Below, in pieces: positions 52,527-61,386 of a DNA stretch of 64,000 nt. The translations under genes were made by a program, and so were the position numbers. The DNA is from an uncultured Cohaesibacter sp. (GTDB lineage Bacteria > Pseudomonadota > Alphaproteobacteria > Rhizobiales > Cohaesibacteraceae). Position 1 is the stretch's first letter. The number at the start of each line of letters is the position of its first letter. The notes beneath the pieces are model-generated. The model did not search any database. It worked only from the letters and a program-made list of their open reading frames with translations, and had not been told where the DNA came from. The DNA lies in the NCBI RefSeq assembly GCF_963676485.1, contig NZ_OY781114.1:4790501-4854500 (forward strand). The letters run 5' to 3'.

Positions 52527-53216
52527 CTACCCAATCCGTATCTGCCTGCGCACAGTGAAAGGACCGCCCTGCTCTGGTTCTTCATAAAGCGCCAGAGAGA
52601 GCACCTCCCTTGCTTCTTCGATATGGGGGGCAAAATGAGCCAGAAGCGCAGAGCGGAAAGCGGGCGCCAACGCATCGGGCACGGGATTGGTGAGGGTCAT
52701 GTGAAAACGGAAATCATTGAAGATATAGGGGTAGCCCCAGGAAAACAGGTTGTCGCGCTGGCTCTCGGTCAACTTGTCTGGATTGCGGCGCGCGATGTCT
52801 TTGTCTTCAAGCGGTGCACGGAAGGCGTCGAAATCCCGCACAATATTGGAGGCAAGCTCCTTGAGCGGTTCAGAAGCTTCTTTGGGACGCAAGGCAAAGA
52901 AAGCGCCCAATTGGCCAACTTCAAATTTGGGTAGCACAAAAGGCTGAAGGGTTTGGCAATAGGCTTCCAGCTTGGTTTCCAGCTCTTGGACCGTTTTGCC
53001 TGCTGCCAGTTCGAAGGGGGCCTTCAGCGTGCCGTGGAACCCATAGCGCCGTGCCGATGCGGTCAATGCGTCGAATTGCGCAAGGTCTATGCCATCTACC
53101 AGCGAAGGACGGTTGACTTTCGCCCCGGTGAACACATCCCTGCCCAACCATCTCGCGGCGGCGCTGTTGAGAGGATCTTCTGCGAGGGGAACAAAGAATA
53201 TTGCGTAGCGAGGCAC
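52527..53216 (-). CDS. DUF1045 phosphonate-associated protein
   Basis: A 229-residue DUF1045 protein, a 2H-phosphoesterase-like family seen beside phnM and phnN in many alphaproteobacteria. The two HxT-like motifs appear as YGFHGTLKAPFEL near residue 56 and FRFHMTLTNPV near 150, consistent with a cyclic phosphodiesterase fold. It could open the cyclic ribose phosphate made by PhnJ, replacing PhnP, which is absent here; this is inference. It uses a GTG start with AAAGGAA upstream. Confidence 0.85.
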   Translation of the reverse strand: MPRYAIFFVPLAEDPLNSAAARWLGRDVFTGAKVNRPSLVDGIDLAQFDALTASARRYGFHGTLKAPFELAAGKTVQELETKLEAYCQTLQPFVLPKFEVGQLGAFFALRPKEASEPLKELASNIVRDFDAFRAPLEDKDIARRNPDKLTESQRDNLFSWGYPYIFNDFRFHMTLTNPVPDALAPAFRSALLAHFAPHIEEAREVLSLALYEEPEQGGPFTVRRQIRIG

Positions 53217-53328
53217 GGAGTGTTTCCTTTAGATGGATAGCGGATCAGAGAAAAACTCTGAAGGGGGATTGAGGCGAATTTCCGATTTCCCAACGGGTTG
53301 TTGTTGGCTGGCATATCCTGTGATCTGA

Positions 53329-54897
53329 TCAGCCCTTTGTCAGCTTGGTACGGAGCTTGTTGGAGATCGTGTCGAACACATAGACCACGAGCAAAATGAG
53401 AATGACCATATAGAACACATTCTCCCAATCCTGATTGGTGCGCATGGCTTCCCATAGCTTAAGGCCAATACCACCCGCACCAACAGCGCCGATGATCGTG
53501 GCCGAGCGGGTGTTGGATTCCCAGAAATAGAGAGCCTGGGAAAGAAACACCGGCAGCACCTGGGGCACAACACCATAGCGCTGTACCAGAACCGGGCTGG
53601 CACCGAGCGATTTGATCCCCTCGCGCTGCTTATCATCGATATTCTCGAGGGTTTCCGCGTTCAGTTTGCCCAAAGTGCCTGTGTCGGTGAAGAAGATCGC
53701 AGAAATACCGGCCAGTGGCCCCGGGCCGAAAGCGCGGGTAAAGAACAGGGCCCAAATGAGCATATCAACCGAACGCAGGAAGTCAAAGAAGCGCTTGATG
53801 AGCTGATTGAGGAGGCGGTTTGGCGTTACGTTTCTTGCAGCAAGGAACGACAGCGGAAAGGCAAGTATTGATGCGAACAACGTACCGACGAAGGCCATGA
53901 CAATGGTTTGCATCAGCTTGATCCAGACATCCCCATGTTGCCATTCCGCATTATTGAGGAAATTGTCGATCGCCAACATGAAGTTTGAGTGCTCGGGATC
54001 GATCCGGTCGCCGGAGACAATCATGCTGATCACCTCCCCCGCGCTCTTGTTCCAGAAGGGCGAATTGGTGTCGAAGATGAAATTCTCCCAGCCAAGAAAG
54101 CGGCGATGCACCTTGACCTTATAGTCTTGCACCTCAACGCGACCATCAAAGCCGAAGCGGGCCACGACCTTTTCGTTTTCATATTTTTGCTGCGCCCAGC
54201 TGGGCAACACGCCGCGCGGATGTACAGCCTTGTTTCGCTCGACATCGATCACCAGCGTCTCATCACCCTTTGTAATGGTCACCTGCCCCGGAATGATTAG
54301 GATATGAGCGGGGCCAATAGAAATCTCGGCCTTGGTGGTCACCGTCTTTATCTCGGCTTTTGTCGCTTCATTTACCCCACCAACATCGGACGGGGTCTTG
54401 GCAGTGGGAGCCGAGGGAGCCATGAAGCTAAAGCTTGAAGATGGCTTGGTGCGCTCGGCAGGCTTTTCTGCAGTCGGCGCATCCGGTGCCATGAAGGAGA
54501 ATGCCTGTGCCGGGGCTGCGGATTGATAATCCTCCAGCTCTGGCATGATTTCTTTGGTTTCGCGGGACTCGACGATCCAGTCTGGGTGGGGATCATTGCC
54601 AAGCGCGGAGAAGCGCGGGAATTCGATACTGAGATAGGCATTTTCGAACTTGATATCAGGCCGCGCTTCATAAGAGATCCAGTCGGCCAGATAGGCACCG
54701 GCAATATCCCAGTTGCCGTTGGATATCACCTTGCCGATATGAAGAAAACTGGCCCCGAAAAAGGCGTAGATGATCACGGCAACAAAGATAATCAAACCAC
54801 GGAAGCGCTTGAAAAAGCCCGGTTTGAAGACCGCCGGATAACGCGCAATCATCTCTTGCATGTCAGGCTGTGTGGCCGAGGCAGCAATTGTGTTCAT
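53329..54897 (-). CDS. phnE: Phosphonate ABC transporter permease PhnE, long form
   Basis: A 522-residue permease. Residues 35-55 are a first membrane segment; residues about 60-310 are a large extracytoplasmic part; the family permease core with five segments lies in about 325-520, with EGIKSLGASPVLVQRYGVVP as coupling loop. The insertion holds a near-duplicate, FSFMAPDAPTA (133-143) and FSFMAPSAPTA (156-166), in a Pro/Ala-rich linker. Usual PhnE is about 280 residues. It pairs with the PhnE encoded upstream. Confidence 0.88.
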   Translation of the reverse strand: MNTIAASATQPDMQEMIARYPAVFKPGFFKRFRGLIIFVAVIIYAFFGASFLHIGKVISNGNWDIAGAYLADWISYEARPDIKFENAYLSIEFPRFSALGNDPHPDWIVESRETKEIMPELEDYQSAAPAQAFSFMAPDAPTAEKPAERTKPSSSFSFMAPSAPTAKTPSDVGGVNEATKAEIKTVTTKAEISIGPAHILIIPGQVTITKGDETLVIDVERNKAVHPRGVLPSWAQQKYENEKVVARFGFDGRVEVQDYKVKVHRRFLGWENFIFDTNSPFWNKSAGEVISMIVSGDRIDPEHSNFMLAIDNFLNNAEWQHGDVWIKLMQTIVMAFVGTLFASILAFPLSFLAARNVTPNRLLNQLIKRFFDFLRSVDMLIWALFFTRAFGPGPLAGISAIFFTDTGTLGKLNAETLENIDDKQREGIKSLGASPVLVQRYGVVPQVLPVFLSQALYFWESNTRSATIIGAVGAGGIGLKLWEAMRTNQDWENVFYMVILILLVVYVFDTISNKLRTKLTKG

Positions 54898-54912
54898 GGA
54901 AAGACTCTCCCG

Positions 54913-55881
54913 TTACGCGCTTGCGCCAAAAGCAAAGGCCTGATTGCCGACGATTTTCTTGCGTAGCCAGGCAGAAAACTGATCAATGGCGACGATGGTG
55001 ACGAAGAGCAGCAGAACAATTGCCAGCGTCTTTGCCTCATGGCCACGCGAAATGGAAAGACGCAACGCTTCGCCGATACCGCCACCGCCAACAGCACCAA
55101 TGATGGTGGATGCGCGCACATTGATTTCGAGCCGCAGCAACGCATATGAGAGGAAGTTTGGCAGCACCTGCGGCACGATTCCGAACCAGACACGCTCAAG
55201 CCAATTGGCGCCGACTGCCTGAAGCCCCTCGTCGGCCTTCATGTCGGCATTTTCGACCACTTCAAAAAACATCTTGCCCAGCGATCCGACGGTATGGATC
55301 GCAACCGCGATCATAGCAGGCACAGCCCCGATGGTCAGAACTGCAACAAAGAAGCCTGCAATCACGATTTCAGGAAAAGCCCGAAGCACCTCCAGAATAC
55401 GGCGAACAACAAAGCGCAACCATGTCTTGGTCGTCAAATTGCTTGCGGCAAGGAAACAGAGAATAAAGCCCAGAAAGAAGCCAATGAGCGTTGAGAAAAT
55501 TGCGATATTGATGGTCTCAAGCATCTTGTAGACATATTCGGGCATGTAGAGCGCGCCGATGAGATAGACCCTACCATCTGGATAATTGAACTTCAGGCTT
55601 CCGTCGAAATAGGGCGATGGCAGATCAAACAGGGCGCGCCAGATTTCCCAGCCGTCGCGCGGGATCATATCGCCAAAGAAGTCGAAGAAATAAGGCAGAC
55701 GGTCAAAGAATTTGCCAGCATTGGTTTCATTGGCGAACCATAGCGAGCCGAACAGCGCAACAAGCAAAATGCCAACAGAAAGAAGGGTATAGAAGCGTCT
55801 CTTGCGACTTAGCTCCTGCCAATGCCGCTCGGTTGCCGCGCAAGCAGGAGACGGTGCGACGGGTGGTTTCATATCCTTCAT
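54913..55881 (-). CDS. phnE: Phosphonate ABC transporter permease PhnE
   Basis: A 322-residue permease with about six hydrophobic segments and the coupling loop EGLQAVGANWLERVWFGIVP near residue 220, followed by RASTIIGAVGGGGIGEAL. The ATG at 55881 (MKDMKPPV) is preferred to a GTG at 55935. It lies 15 bases ahead of the long PhnE gene and after a stem-loop following phnD. Confidence 0.9.
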   Translation of the reverse strand: MKDMKPPVAPSPACAATERHWQELSRKRRFYTLLSVGILLVALFGSLWFANETNAGKFFDRLPYFFDFFGDMIPRDGWEIWRALFDLPSPYFDGSLKFNYPDGRVYLIGALYMPEYVYKMLETINIAIFSTLIGFFLGFILCFLAASNLTTKTWLRFVVRRILEVLRAFPEIVIAGFFVAVLTIGAVPAMIAVAIHTVGSLGKMFFEVVENADMKADEGLQAVGANWLERVWFGIVPQVLPNFLSYALLRLEINVRASTIIGAVGGGGIGEALRLSISRGHEAKTLAIVLLLFVTIVAIDQFSAWLRKKIVGNQAFAFGASA

Positions 55882-55998
55882 CTTTCTTCCATTGCGCCCT
55901 GTCCCGTTGTCATTGCACTGAACATCATCAGGCACGATCCCTTTTCATGTTCAGGCCAATGGCAAAAGGAATGGCCGTGTTTCATTGCTTGCGAGAAC

Positions 55999-56029
55999 AG
56001 GAATGGCCCGTTGCAATCGGGTCATTCCT
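55999..56029 (-). promoter_or_regulatory. Intercistronic stem-loop after phnD
   Basis: AGGAATGGCCCG (55999-56010) and CGGGTCATTCCT (56018-56029) pair over 12 positions with one wobble around the loop TTGCAAT. It lies between the phnD stop and the phnE start, as with the other transporter binding-protein genes in the window. No T-run follows. Confidence 0.6.
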
Positions 56030-56057
56030 ATGTCTTTTCAAAGAGCAGGAAGCCCGA

Positions 56058-56971
56058 TTATGAGCCGATCTTTGCTTTGCGAGCAGCGATGATGGCCTTA
56101 TAGAAATCGACATTCACTTCGGTGAAGCCTTTGTAGCTACCGCCCTGAATGGCAGAGAAACAAGCCGGATCGGATTCTGGCAGGTTCATCATGAAGTTCT
56201 TGAATTTGGTCTTCACGTCAGGATCAAGCGTAGAGCGCACAACGACCGGACCGTTCGGGATCAGCGGAGAAATCCAGAGCTGAACCAGATCATTCATGTC
56301 CAGAATGCCCTTGTCGACCATTTTACGCAGGTTGCCGGAAGAATAGCCGTCTTCGAATTTGCCAACGCCTGAAGCCCAGGTGGTGCCGGCATCGAAGGTG
56401 CCTTTGACCACTTCGAGAACAAGATTTTCATGACCACCACCAAAGCCGGTGGAACCGAAAAACTCATCAACCGGAGCGCCAACAGCCTCAGGCAGGGTAA
56501 CGGAAGGAACGAGGAAACCGGAGGTGGAATCAGGATCGGCGAAACCGAGTTTCTTGCCTTTCATGTCTTTCACATCGGTCATGCCGGAATCTTTGCGGGC
56601 AACCATGACAGAGTGATAGCCGGTAGAGCCGTCCATCTGAACCGTGGTCAGGATCGGCTCGACAGCATCCGGATTGGTCAGGTAGGTTTTGGCATAGCCA
56701 GAAGCCCCCAGCTCGGCATAATCAAGCGTGCCGCCCAGCAGGCCTTGGATGGTGCCATCATAATCGGCAGACGGGAACAGAGATACTTTCTCAACACCCA
56801 GAGCTTCTGGCAGTTGGTCAATCATGCACTGGAAATTGCGCAAACGGTCGGCTTCATTTTCGCCCCCAGAATGCCGATGCGGAATTCTTTTTCGGCAGCC
56901 ACTGAGGGTGCTGCAGCACCAGCCGCGAGAGCGGCCACGGAAACAGCGGCCAGAACAATTTTCTTGAACAT
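56058..56971 (-). pseudogene. phnD: Phosphonate ABC transporter substrate-binding protein PhnD, frameshifted
   Basis: The phosphonate-binding protein of the PhnCDE importer, split by an apparent single-base deletion. From the ATG at 56971 (AGGAGA upstream) the frame encodes a signal peptide and KEFRIGILGA, then runs into a stop near 56840. From about 56870 the correct frame continues to the end as ENEADRLRNFQCMIDQL and on to the PhnD core (FPSADYDGTIQGLLGG, FADPDSTSGFLVPS). Adding one G to the run at 56863-56867 restores FRIGILGGENEADRL and one frame of about 304 codons. Everything else looks intact, so a sequencing error or very recent mutation is likely. Confidence 0.85.
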
Positions 56972-57066
56972 ATAACGTCTCCTGATATCAGCCGGTCTTT
57001 GCCAGCCTCATTCATTTCGAGATTGCAATTGGATGTTTGATTAGGTGGTCTTGAAATATGTGCCGT

Positions 57067-57912
57067 TTACGCTGGCGAGGCGATCTCTGCGGAGGCCAGC
57101 GGTCTCACCGGGGCCTTCTTCGTTTCAAAAGTGTCCTTGATTGCGGTAGAGGTGATGGCTTCGGAAATTTCGTTTTCCGGCGTAGAGCCGTAAATCATCT
57201 TCACTGCATCGCTGGTCAATTCCGAGGCCGGGCCATCAAAGACAACTTTGCCATGGAACATGCCGATTATACGCCCGCAATAGGTGCGGGCCGTATCCAG
57301 CGTGTGCAGGTTGGTGACGACCGTGATGCCGTCCCGTACATTGATATCCTTGAGACTGTCCATGACGATTTTCGCATTGAGCGGGTCGAGAGAGGCAATC
57401 GGCTCATCAGCCAGAATGACCTTGGGGCTCTGCATCAGAGCGCGGGCAATGGCCACTCGCTGCTGCTGGCCACCAGACAGGGTCCCTGCCCGCTGCAGCG
57501 CGGTTTGTTCAATGCCGAGGCGTTCAAGTGCCATTAGCGCCTGTGCTCGTTCTTCGGCGGAAAAGACATTGAGGAGATTGAGAATGGTGTTGCGGTGATT
57601 GAGACGTCCGAGCAGCACATTGGTCAAGACATCAAGGCGGGGCACGAGGTTGAACTGCTGGAAGATCATGGCGCAATCGCGTTGCCAGTCGCGCAGCTCA
57701 CGCCCCTTGATGGCAGAGACCTGTTTGTCGCCAAAGCTGATAGAGCCGTCGGAGGGATCAATGAGGCGGTTGATCATCCGCAACAAGGTCGATTTGCCTG
57801 CTCCGGATCGCCCGATCACACCAACCATCTGGCCTTGCGGAATAGAAACGCTGACCGCGTCCACGGCTGTGTTGGCGCCAAATCGGCGTGTCACATTCGT
57901 CAATTCCAGCAT
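57067..57912 (-). CDS. phnC: Phosphonate ABC transporter ATP-binding protein PhnC
   Basis: A 281-residue ATPase. Walker [10 protein letters not shown] lies near residue 36, the signature [15 protein letters not shown] near 145, Walker [14 protein letters not shown] near 167, and H-loop region [12 protein letters not shown] near 197. The ATG at 57912 follows GGGAG; the earlier in-frame start at 57951 was not chosen. It opens the transporter part of the cluster, with a 196-base gap upstream containing palindromes. The last 35 residues form an extra tail. Confidence 0.92.
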   Translation of the reverse strand: MLELTNVTRRFGANTAVDAVSVSIPQGQMVGVIGRSGAGKSTLLRMINRLIDPSDGSISFGDKQVSAIKGRELRDWQRDCAMIFQQFNLVPRLDVLTNVLLGRLNHRNTILNLLNVFSAEERAQALMALERLGIEQTALQRAGTLSGGQQQRVAIARALMQSPKVILADEPIASLDPLNAKIVMDSLKDINVRDGITVVTNLHTLDTARTYCGRIIGMFHGKVVFDGPASELTSDAVKMIYGSTPENEISEAITSTAIKDTFETKKAPVRPLASAEIASPA

Positions 57913-57990
57913 CTCTCTTCTCCCTCGCGACTTATTTTGAACAAGCCCCAAATTGCGGTTCGCGTTTCAATCTCTAGTCCGCGAAGGATT

Positions 57991-58003
57991 ACACATTTTG
58001 TGT
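57991..58003. promoter_or_regulatory. Palindrome upstream of phnC
   Basis: ACACA-TTT-TGTGT is a perfect inverted repeat with 5-base arms in the gap ahead of phnC. It may be part of a regulator site or of the phnC promoter region. Confidence 0.3.
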
Positions 58004-58062
58004 GACATGTGCTTGTCTTGGGCATTTCAGTTCCATGACGAGTGCCGATATTCAAAGAAAAA

Positions 58063-58077
58063 TGTAACTGTGTTACA
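58063..58077. promoter_or_regulatory. Palindrome between the hexapeptide transferase gene and phnC
   Basis: TGTAAC-TGT-GTTACA is a perfect inverted repeat with 6-base arms and a 3-base spacer. It lies 150 bases upstream of phnC and 30 bases after the transferase stop. Its spacing does not match the Pho box, so a different regulator may bind it. Confidence 0.4.
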
Positions 58078-58107
58078 GATTCAATTCTTTCTTCTATACC
58101 GTTGAAT

Positions 58108-58782
58108 TTATTGGTTTTTGTACTTTTCCAGAAAGGCTTCCGCTGTCAGACTTCGGAAATCACCTAAAGCTGCGCGCAAGGCTTCATGGGGCCAATCCCA
58201 CCAGGCGAGAGCCTTGAGACCCATAGCAATTTCAGGAGAAAAGCGTGAGCGGATCGGATTGGCAGGAACGCCACCGACAATCATATAATCAGGCACATCG
58301 CGACTGACGACAGCACCGGCCCCGACAATGGCCCCATCACCGATAGAGACACCCGGCAGAATGGTGGCGCCATGACCGATCCAGACGTCATGGCCAATAG
58401 TAACGCCATGATCGCGCCGCCAATCTATGAACTCTTCCTCCTGCGCACAATCGTCAAAGTAAGCATTTGCACGATAGGTGAAATGATGCTGTGTTGCCCG
58501 CCAGTAGGGATGATTGGGCGCATTTATCCGGACGGATTGCGCAATATTGGCAAACTTTCCGATGGTCGCGCACCAGACATTGCCGTCCCGCTCAATATAG
58601 GAATAGTCCCCCATGCTGCTTTCGAGAACTTGCGTCCTGTCGCCCACTTCCGTGTAGCAGCCCAGTTTGGAACCGGTTACTGTTGCAGCGGGATGAACTG
58701 TTGGTTCAATGCCCAGCTTATGCGGGCGTTTGCTTTCCTTCCCACCTTCTTCAGGCAGATTGTGATTAAGTTCATTGCTCAT
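58108..58782 (-). CDS. Phosphonate-cluster hexapeptide-repeat acetyltransferase (TIGR03308-like)
   Basis: A 224-residue left-handed beta-helix transferase of the type found beside C-P lyase genes. Hexapeptide repeats are seen in [15 protein letters not shown] and in [20 protein letters not shown] through [13 protein letters not shown] (about residues 130-165), with the [16 protein letters not shown] end typical of xenobiotic/LacA-type acetyltransferases. The acceptor is unknown; N-acetylation of an aminoalkylphosphonate, as by PhnO, is a possible role. It follows phnL by four bases. Confidence 0.86.
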   Translation of the reverse strand: MSNELNHNLPEEGGKESKRPHKLGIEPTVHPAATVTGSKLGCYTEVGDRTQVLESSMGDYSYIERDGNVWCATIGKFANIAQSVRINAPNHPYWRATQHHFTYRANAYFDDCAQEEEFIDWRRDHGVTIGHDVWIGHGATILPGVSIGDGAIVGAGAVVSRDVPDYMIVGGVPANPIRSRFSPEIAMGLKALAWWDWPHEALRAALGDFRSLTAEAFLEKYKNQ

Positions 58783-58786
58783 ATTT

Positions 58787-59569
58787 TTAGCCTACTCTTT
58801 GGGTTGCACTGCGCTGACCGGCCAACTTGGCACTTTGAGCAAAATGGGCAACATCGATAATGGAATCCGCGATTTCCTCGCGCACATCCTCATCATGAAA
58901 AATCCCCAGCAGTGCCACGCCTTGCGTCTTCTTTTCTCGAATAAGCTCTATGACGACCGCCCGATTGGCGGCATCAAGGGAGGCTGTGGGTTCGTCAAGC
59001 AGCAGAACGGGATGATTGGTCAGGAAGCCGCGGGCAATATTCACCCTTTGCTGCTCTCCGCCCGAAAAGGTGGCTGGCGGCAATTGCCAAAGCTTCTCGG
59101 GCAGATTGAGGCGAGCCAGCATGGTGCCAGCCTTGTCACGCGCCGCTGCTACCTCTTCGCCCTGCTCTACCAAAGCTTCAGCGGCAACATCCAGCGCAGG
59201 CACGCGCGGCATGGCCCTCAAGAACTGGCTGACATAACCCACCGCTTCGCGGCGCACCGCCAGCACAGTGCGCGGATCGGCGGTAGCGATATCCACCATC
59301 GTGTCGCGATAGGCCACCATGATCTGCCCGCAATTGGCGGCATAATTCCCGTAGATCATTTTCAGGATGGAGCTTTTGCCCACCCCGGATGGACCACCCA
59401 GCACGGCGCATTCTCCCGCACGCAACGCGAAGTTGACACCAGCGACAACCGGAATGGTCACAGAGCCGCGCAAATGCATTGTGAAATTCTTGGCGACATC
59501 GGTCAGGATAACAGGCGTCGTCTTGACTATGGAGGATAGCGTATCAGGGGAAGAATGTGTGTTTGACAT
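58787..59569 (-). CDS. phnL: C-P lyase accessory ABC protein PhnL
   Basis: A 260-residue ABC-type ATPase needed with PhnG, H and I for making the ribose phosphonate triphosphate; it binds to the C-P lyase complex rather than a permease. Walker [10 protein letters not shown] lies near residue 58, [15 protein letters not shown] near 167, Walker [12 protein letters not shown] near 190. The N-terminus is some 30 residues longer than in E. coli. It lies between phnK and the transferase gene. Confidence 0.9.
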   Translation of the reverse strand: MSNTHSSPDTLSSIVKTTPVILTDVAKNFTMHLRGSVTIPVVAGVNFALRAGECAVLGGPSGVGKSSILKMIYGNYAANCGQIMVAYRDTMVDIATADPRTVLAVRREAVGYVSQFLRAMPRVPALDVAAEALVEQGEEVAAARDKAGTMLARLNLPEKLWQLPPATFSGGEQQRVNIARGFLTNHPVLLLDEPTASLDAANRAVVIELIREKKTQGVALLGIFHDEDVREEIADSIIDVAHFAQSAKLAGQRSATQRVG

Positions 59570-59578
59570 CTGACGCTC

Positions 59579-60433
59579 CTAGACCTGAAGAATGGATGAG
59601 ATGAGAAGTTGGGTATAGGGCGCTTGCGGATCGTCGAGCACGCGGTCCGTCAGGCCTGTTTCGATGATGCGGCCTTCCTTCATCACCACCATGCGATGGG
59701 AAAGCAGGCGTGCCACTGCCAGATCATGAGTGACAACGATGGCCGCTAGCCCCAATTCGGCGACGAGACTGCGCAGCAAATCGAGCAGTCTGGCCTGCAC
59801 GGAAACATCAAGACCACCAGTCGGTTCATCCATAAAGACCAGACGCGGGCCGGTTACCAGATTGCGCGCAATCTGCAATCTTTGCCGCATGCCGCCCGAG
59901 AAGGCGCGAGGCTGATCATCGATGCGGTCCTTGGCGATCTCGACCTGTTCAAGCCAGTCAGATGCCGTCTGGCGAATATCGCCATAATGCCGCTCGCCAA
60001 TCGCCATCAGCCGTTCGCCGACATTGGCGCCAGCGGAAACCGTCATGCGCAGACCATCGGCCGGGTTCTGATGCACAAAGCCCCAGTCGGTGCGCATGAG
60101 AAACCGCTTTTCGGCTTCGCTCAGCCGGAAGACTTCACGCATGGTTTCATCGCGCATGCGATAGTTGACCATACCGGAGGTCGGGGTCATGCGCGTGGAA
60201 ATGCAATCCAGCAGCGTCGTCTTGCCGGAGCCGGATTCCCCGACAATGGCCAACACTTCACCGGGCCAGAGATCGAAGCTGATATCTTCGCAGCCAATGC
60301 GACGGCCGTAATATTTGCTCACGGAGCGCACCTGAAGCAGCGGCTTTTCGCTCAGATCCATTGGATGGGGCGGAACAAGAGAGGTCTTGGGCAAGTGATC
60401 GCCACCATGCACCATAGTCATTTTTCTGGTCAT
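59579..60433 (-). CDS. phnK: C-P lyase accessory ABC protein PhnK
   Basis: A 284-residue ABC-type ATPase that docks on the PhnGHIJ core complex. Walker A GESGSGKTT lies near residue 65, the signature FSGGMRQRLQIARNL near 180, Walker B LVFMDEPTGGLDVS near 200. The start overlaps the phnJ stop (ATGA), so it is translationally coupled. Confidence 0.92.
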   Translation of the reverse strand: MTRKMTMVHGGDHLPKTSLVPPHPMDLSEKPLLQVRSVSKYYGRRIGCEDISFDLWPGEVLAIVGESGSGKTTLLDCISTRMTPTSGMVNYRMRDETMREVFRLSEAEKRFLMRTDWGFVHQNPADGLRMTVSAGANVGERLMAIGERHYGDIRQTASDWLEQVEIAKDRIDDQPRAFSGGMRQRLQIARNLVTGPRLVFMDEPTGGLDVSVQARLLDLLRSLVAELGLAAIVVTHDLAVARLLSHRMVVMKEGRIIETGLTDRVLDDPQAPYTQLLISSILQV

Positions 60434-61386
60434 GCGTCCTCTCCTTCCTTTTTGGCTCCAACCGTGGGGGATGCTTCACCTTCATAGACGTCCGGTGATA
60501 AGGCGCCGCGATGGCCTTGGGCACGACGGTCTTCGCAATAGTCGCTATCGGAGCAGACAAACATGCGCCCGCCCTGATCATCGAGAATGACTTCATCAAG
60601 GAATACTCCCGTGCCTCCACAGAGGGCGCAAGGCTCTTGGAATGTCTGAACCTCGAAGGGGTAATCCTCAAAATCCAGGCTCACCACGTCGGTATAGGGA
60701 GGAATGGCATAAATGCGCATTTCGCGCCCTGCGCCATAGAGCTGAAGAGCTTCACTATTGTGCATCTTCGGATTGTCGAATTTCGGGGTCGGGGACGGGT
60801 CCATGATGTAGCGCCCTTTCACCTTCACCGGATAGGCATAGTTGGTGGCAATATGCCCCTTCTGGGCGATATCCTCGTAGAGCTTCACATGCATAAGGCC
60901 ATAGTCTTCGACCGCATGCATCTTGCGGGTCTCGGTTTCGCGTGGTTCCAAAAAGCGCAAAGGCTCGGGGATAGGCACCTGAAAGACGATCACCTGCCCT
61001 TCGCGCAAAGGCTCTTCGGGAATGCGGTGACGGGTCTGGATAATGCTGGCCTTAGAAGTCTGTGTGGTTGTCTCCACCTTGGCCATTTTGGCAAAAAACG
61101 CCCGAATGGACACAGCGTTGGTGGTGTCGTCTGCCCCCTGATCAATGACCTTGAGGGTATCATCCGGCCCGATGATGGAAGCGGTCACCTGCACGCCCCC
61201 GGTGCCCCAACCATAGGGCATGGGCATTTCGCGGCTGGCAAAAGGCACCTGATATCCGGGAATGGCGATGCCCTTGAGGATCGCGCGGCGGATCATCCGT
61301 TTGGTCTGCTCATCCAGATAGGCGAAGTTATAGTCGGCGATCGCGCCCGACTGTGTCTTGATAGAACTTGGAGATGCGGGGGTCAT
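60430..61386 (-). CDS. phnJ: Carbon-phosphorus lyase PhnJ
   Basis: The 318-residue radical-SAM enzyme that breaks the C-P bond of ribose 1-phosphonate 5-phosphate. The cysteines C253, C256, C278 and C284 keep the exact spacing of E. coli C241, C244, C266 and C272, and G44 in IPGYQVPF matches the glycyl-radical residue G32. The REMPMPYGWGTGGVQ block is conserved. The C-terminal tail is about 25 residues longer than in E. coli. Start and stop overlap phnI and phnK. Confidence 0.95.
   Translation of the reverse strand: MTPASPSSIKTQSGAIADYNFAYLDEQTKRMIRRAILKGIAIPGYQVPFASREMPMPYGWGTGGVQVTASIIGPDDTLKVIDQGADDTTNAVSIRAFFAKMAKVETTTQTSKASIIQTRHRIPEEPLREGQVIVFQVPIPEPLRFLEPRETETRKMHAVEDYGLMHVKLYEDIAQKGHIATNYAYPVKVKGRYIMDPSPTPKFDNPKMHNSEALQLYGAGREMRIYAIPPYTDVVSLDFEDYPFEVQTFQEPCALCGGTGVFLDEVILDDQGGRMFVCSDSDYCEDRRAQGHRGALSPDVYEGEASPTVGAKKEGEDA

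Noticed and set aside
53245-53261. Small perfect hairpin TCAGAG-AAAAA-CTCTGA between DUF1045 and long phnE genes
   Set aside because: Only 6 bp of stem; too weak to call a terminator inside an operon, though it may affect processing.
58060-58080. CTGTAAC/GTTACAT considered as a Pho box
   Set aside because: The arrangement is an inverted repeat, while Pho boxes are direct repeats, and only about 9 of 14 positions match.
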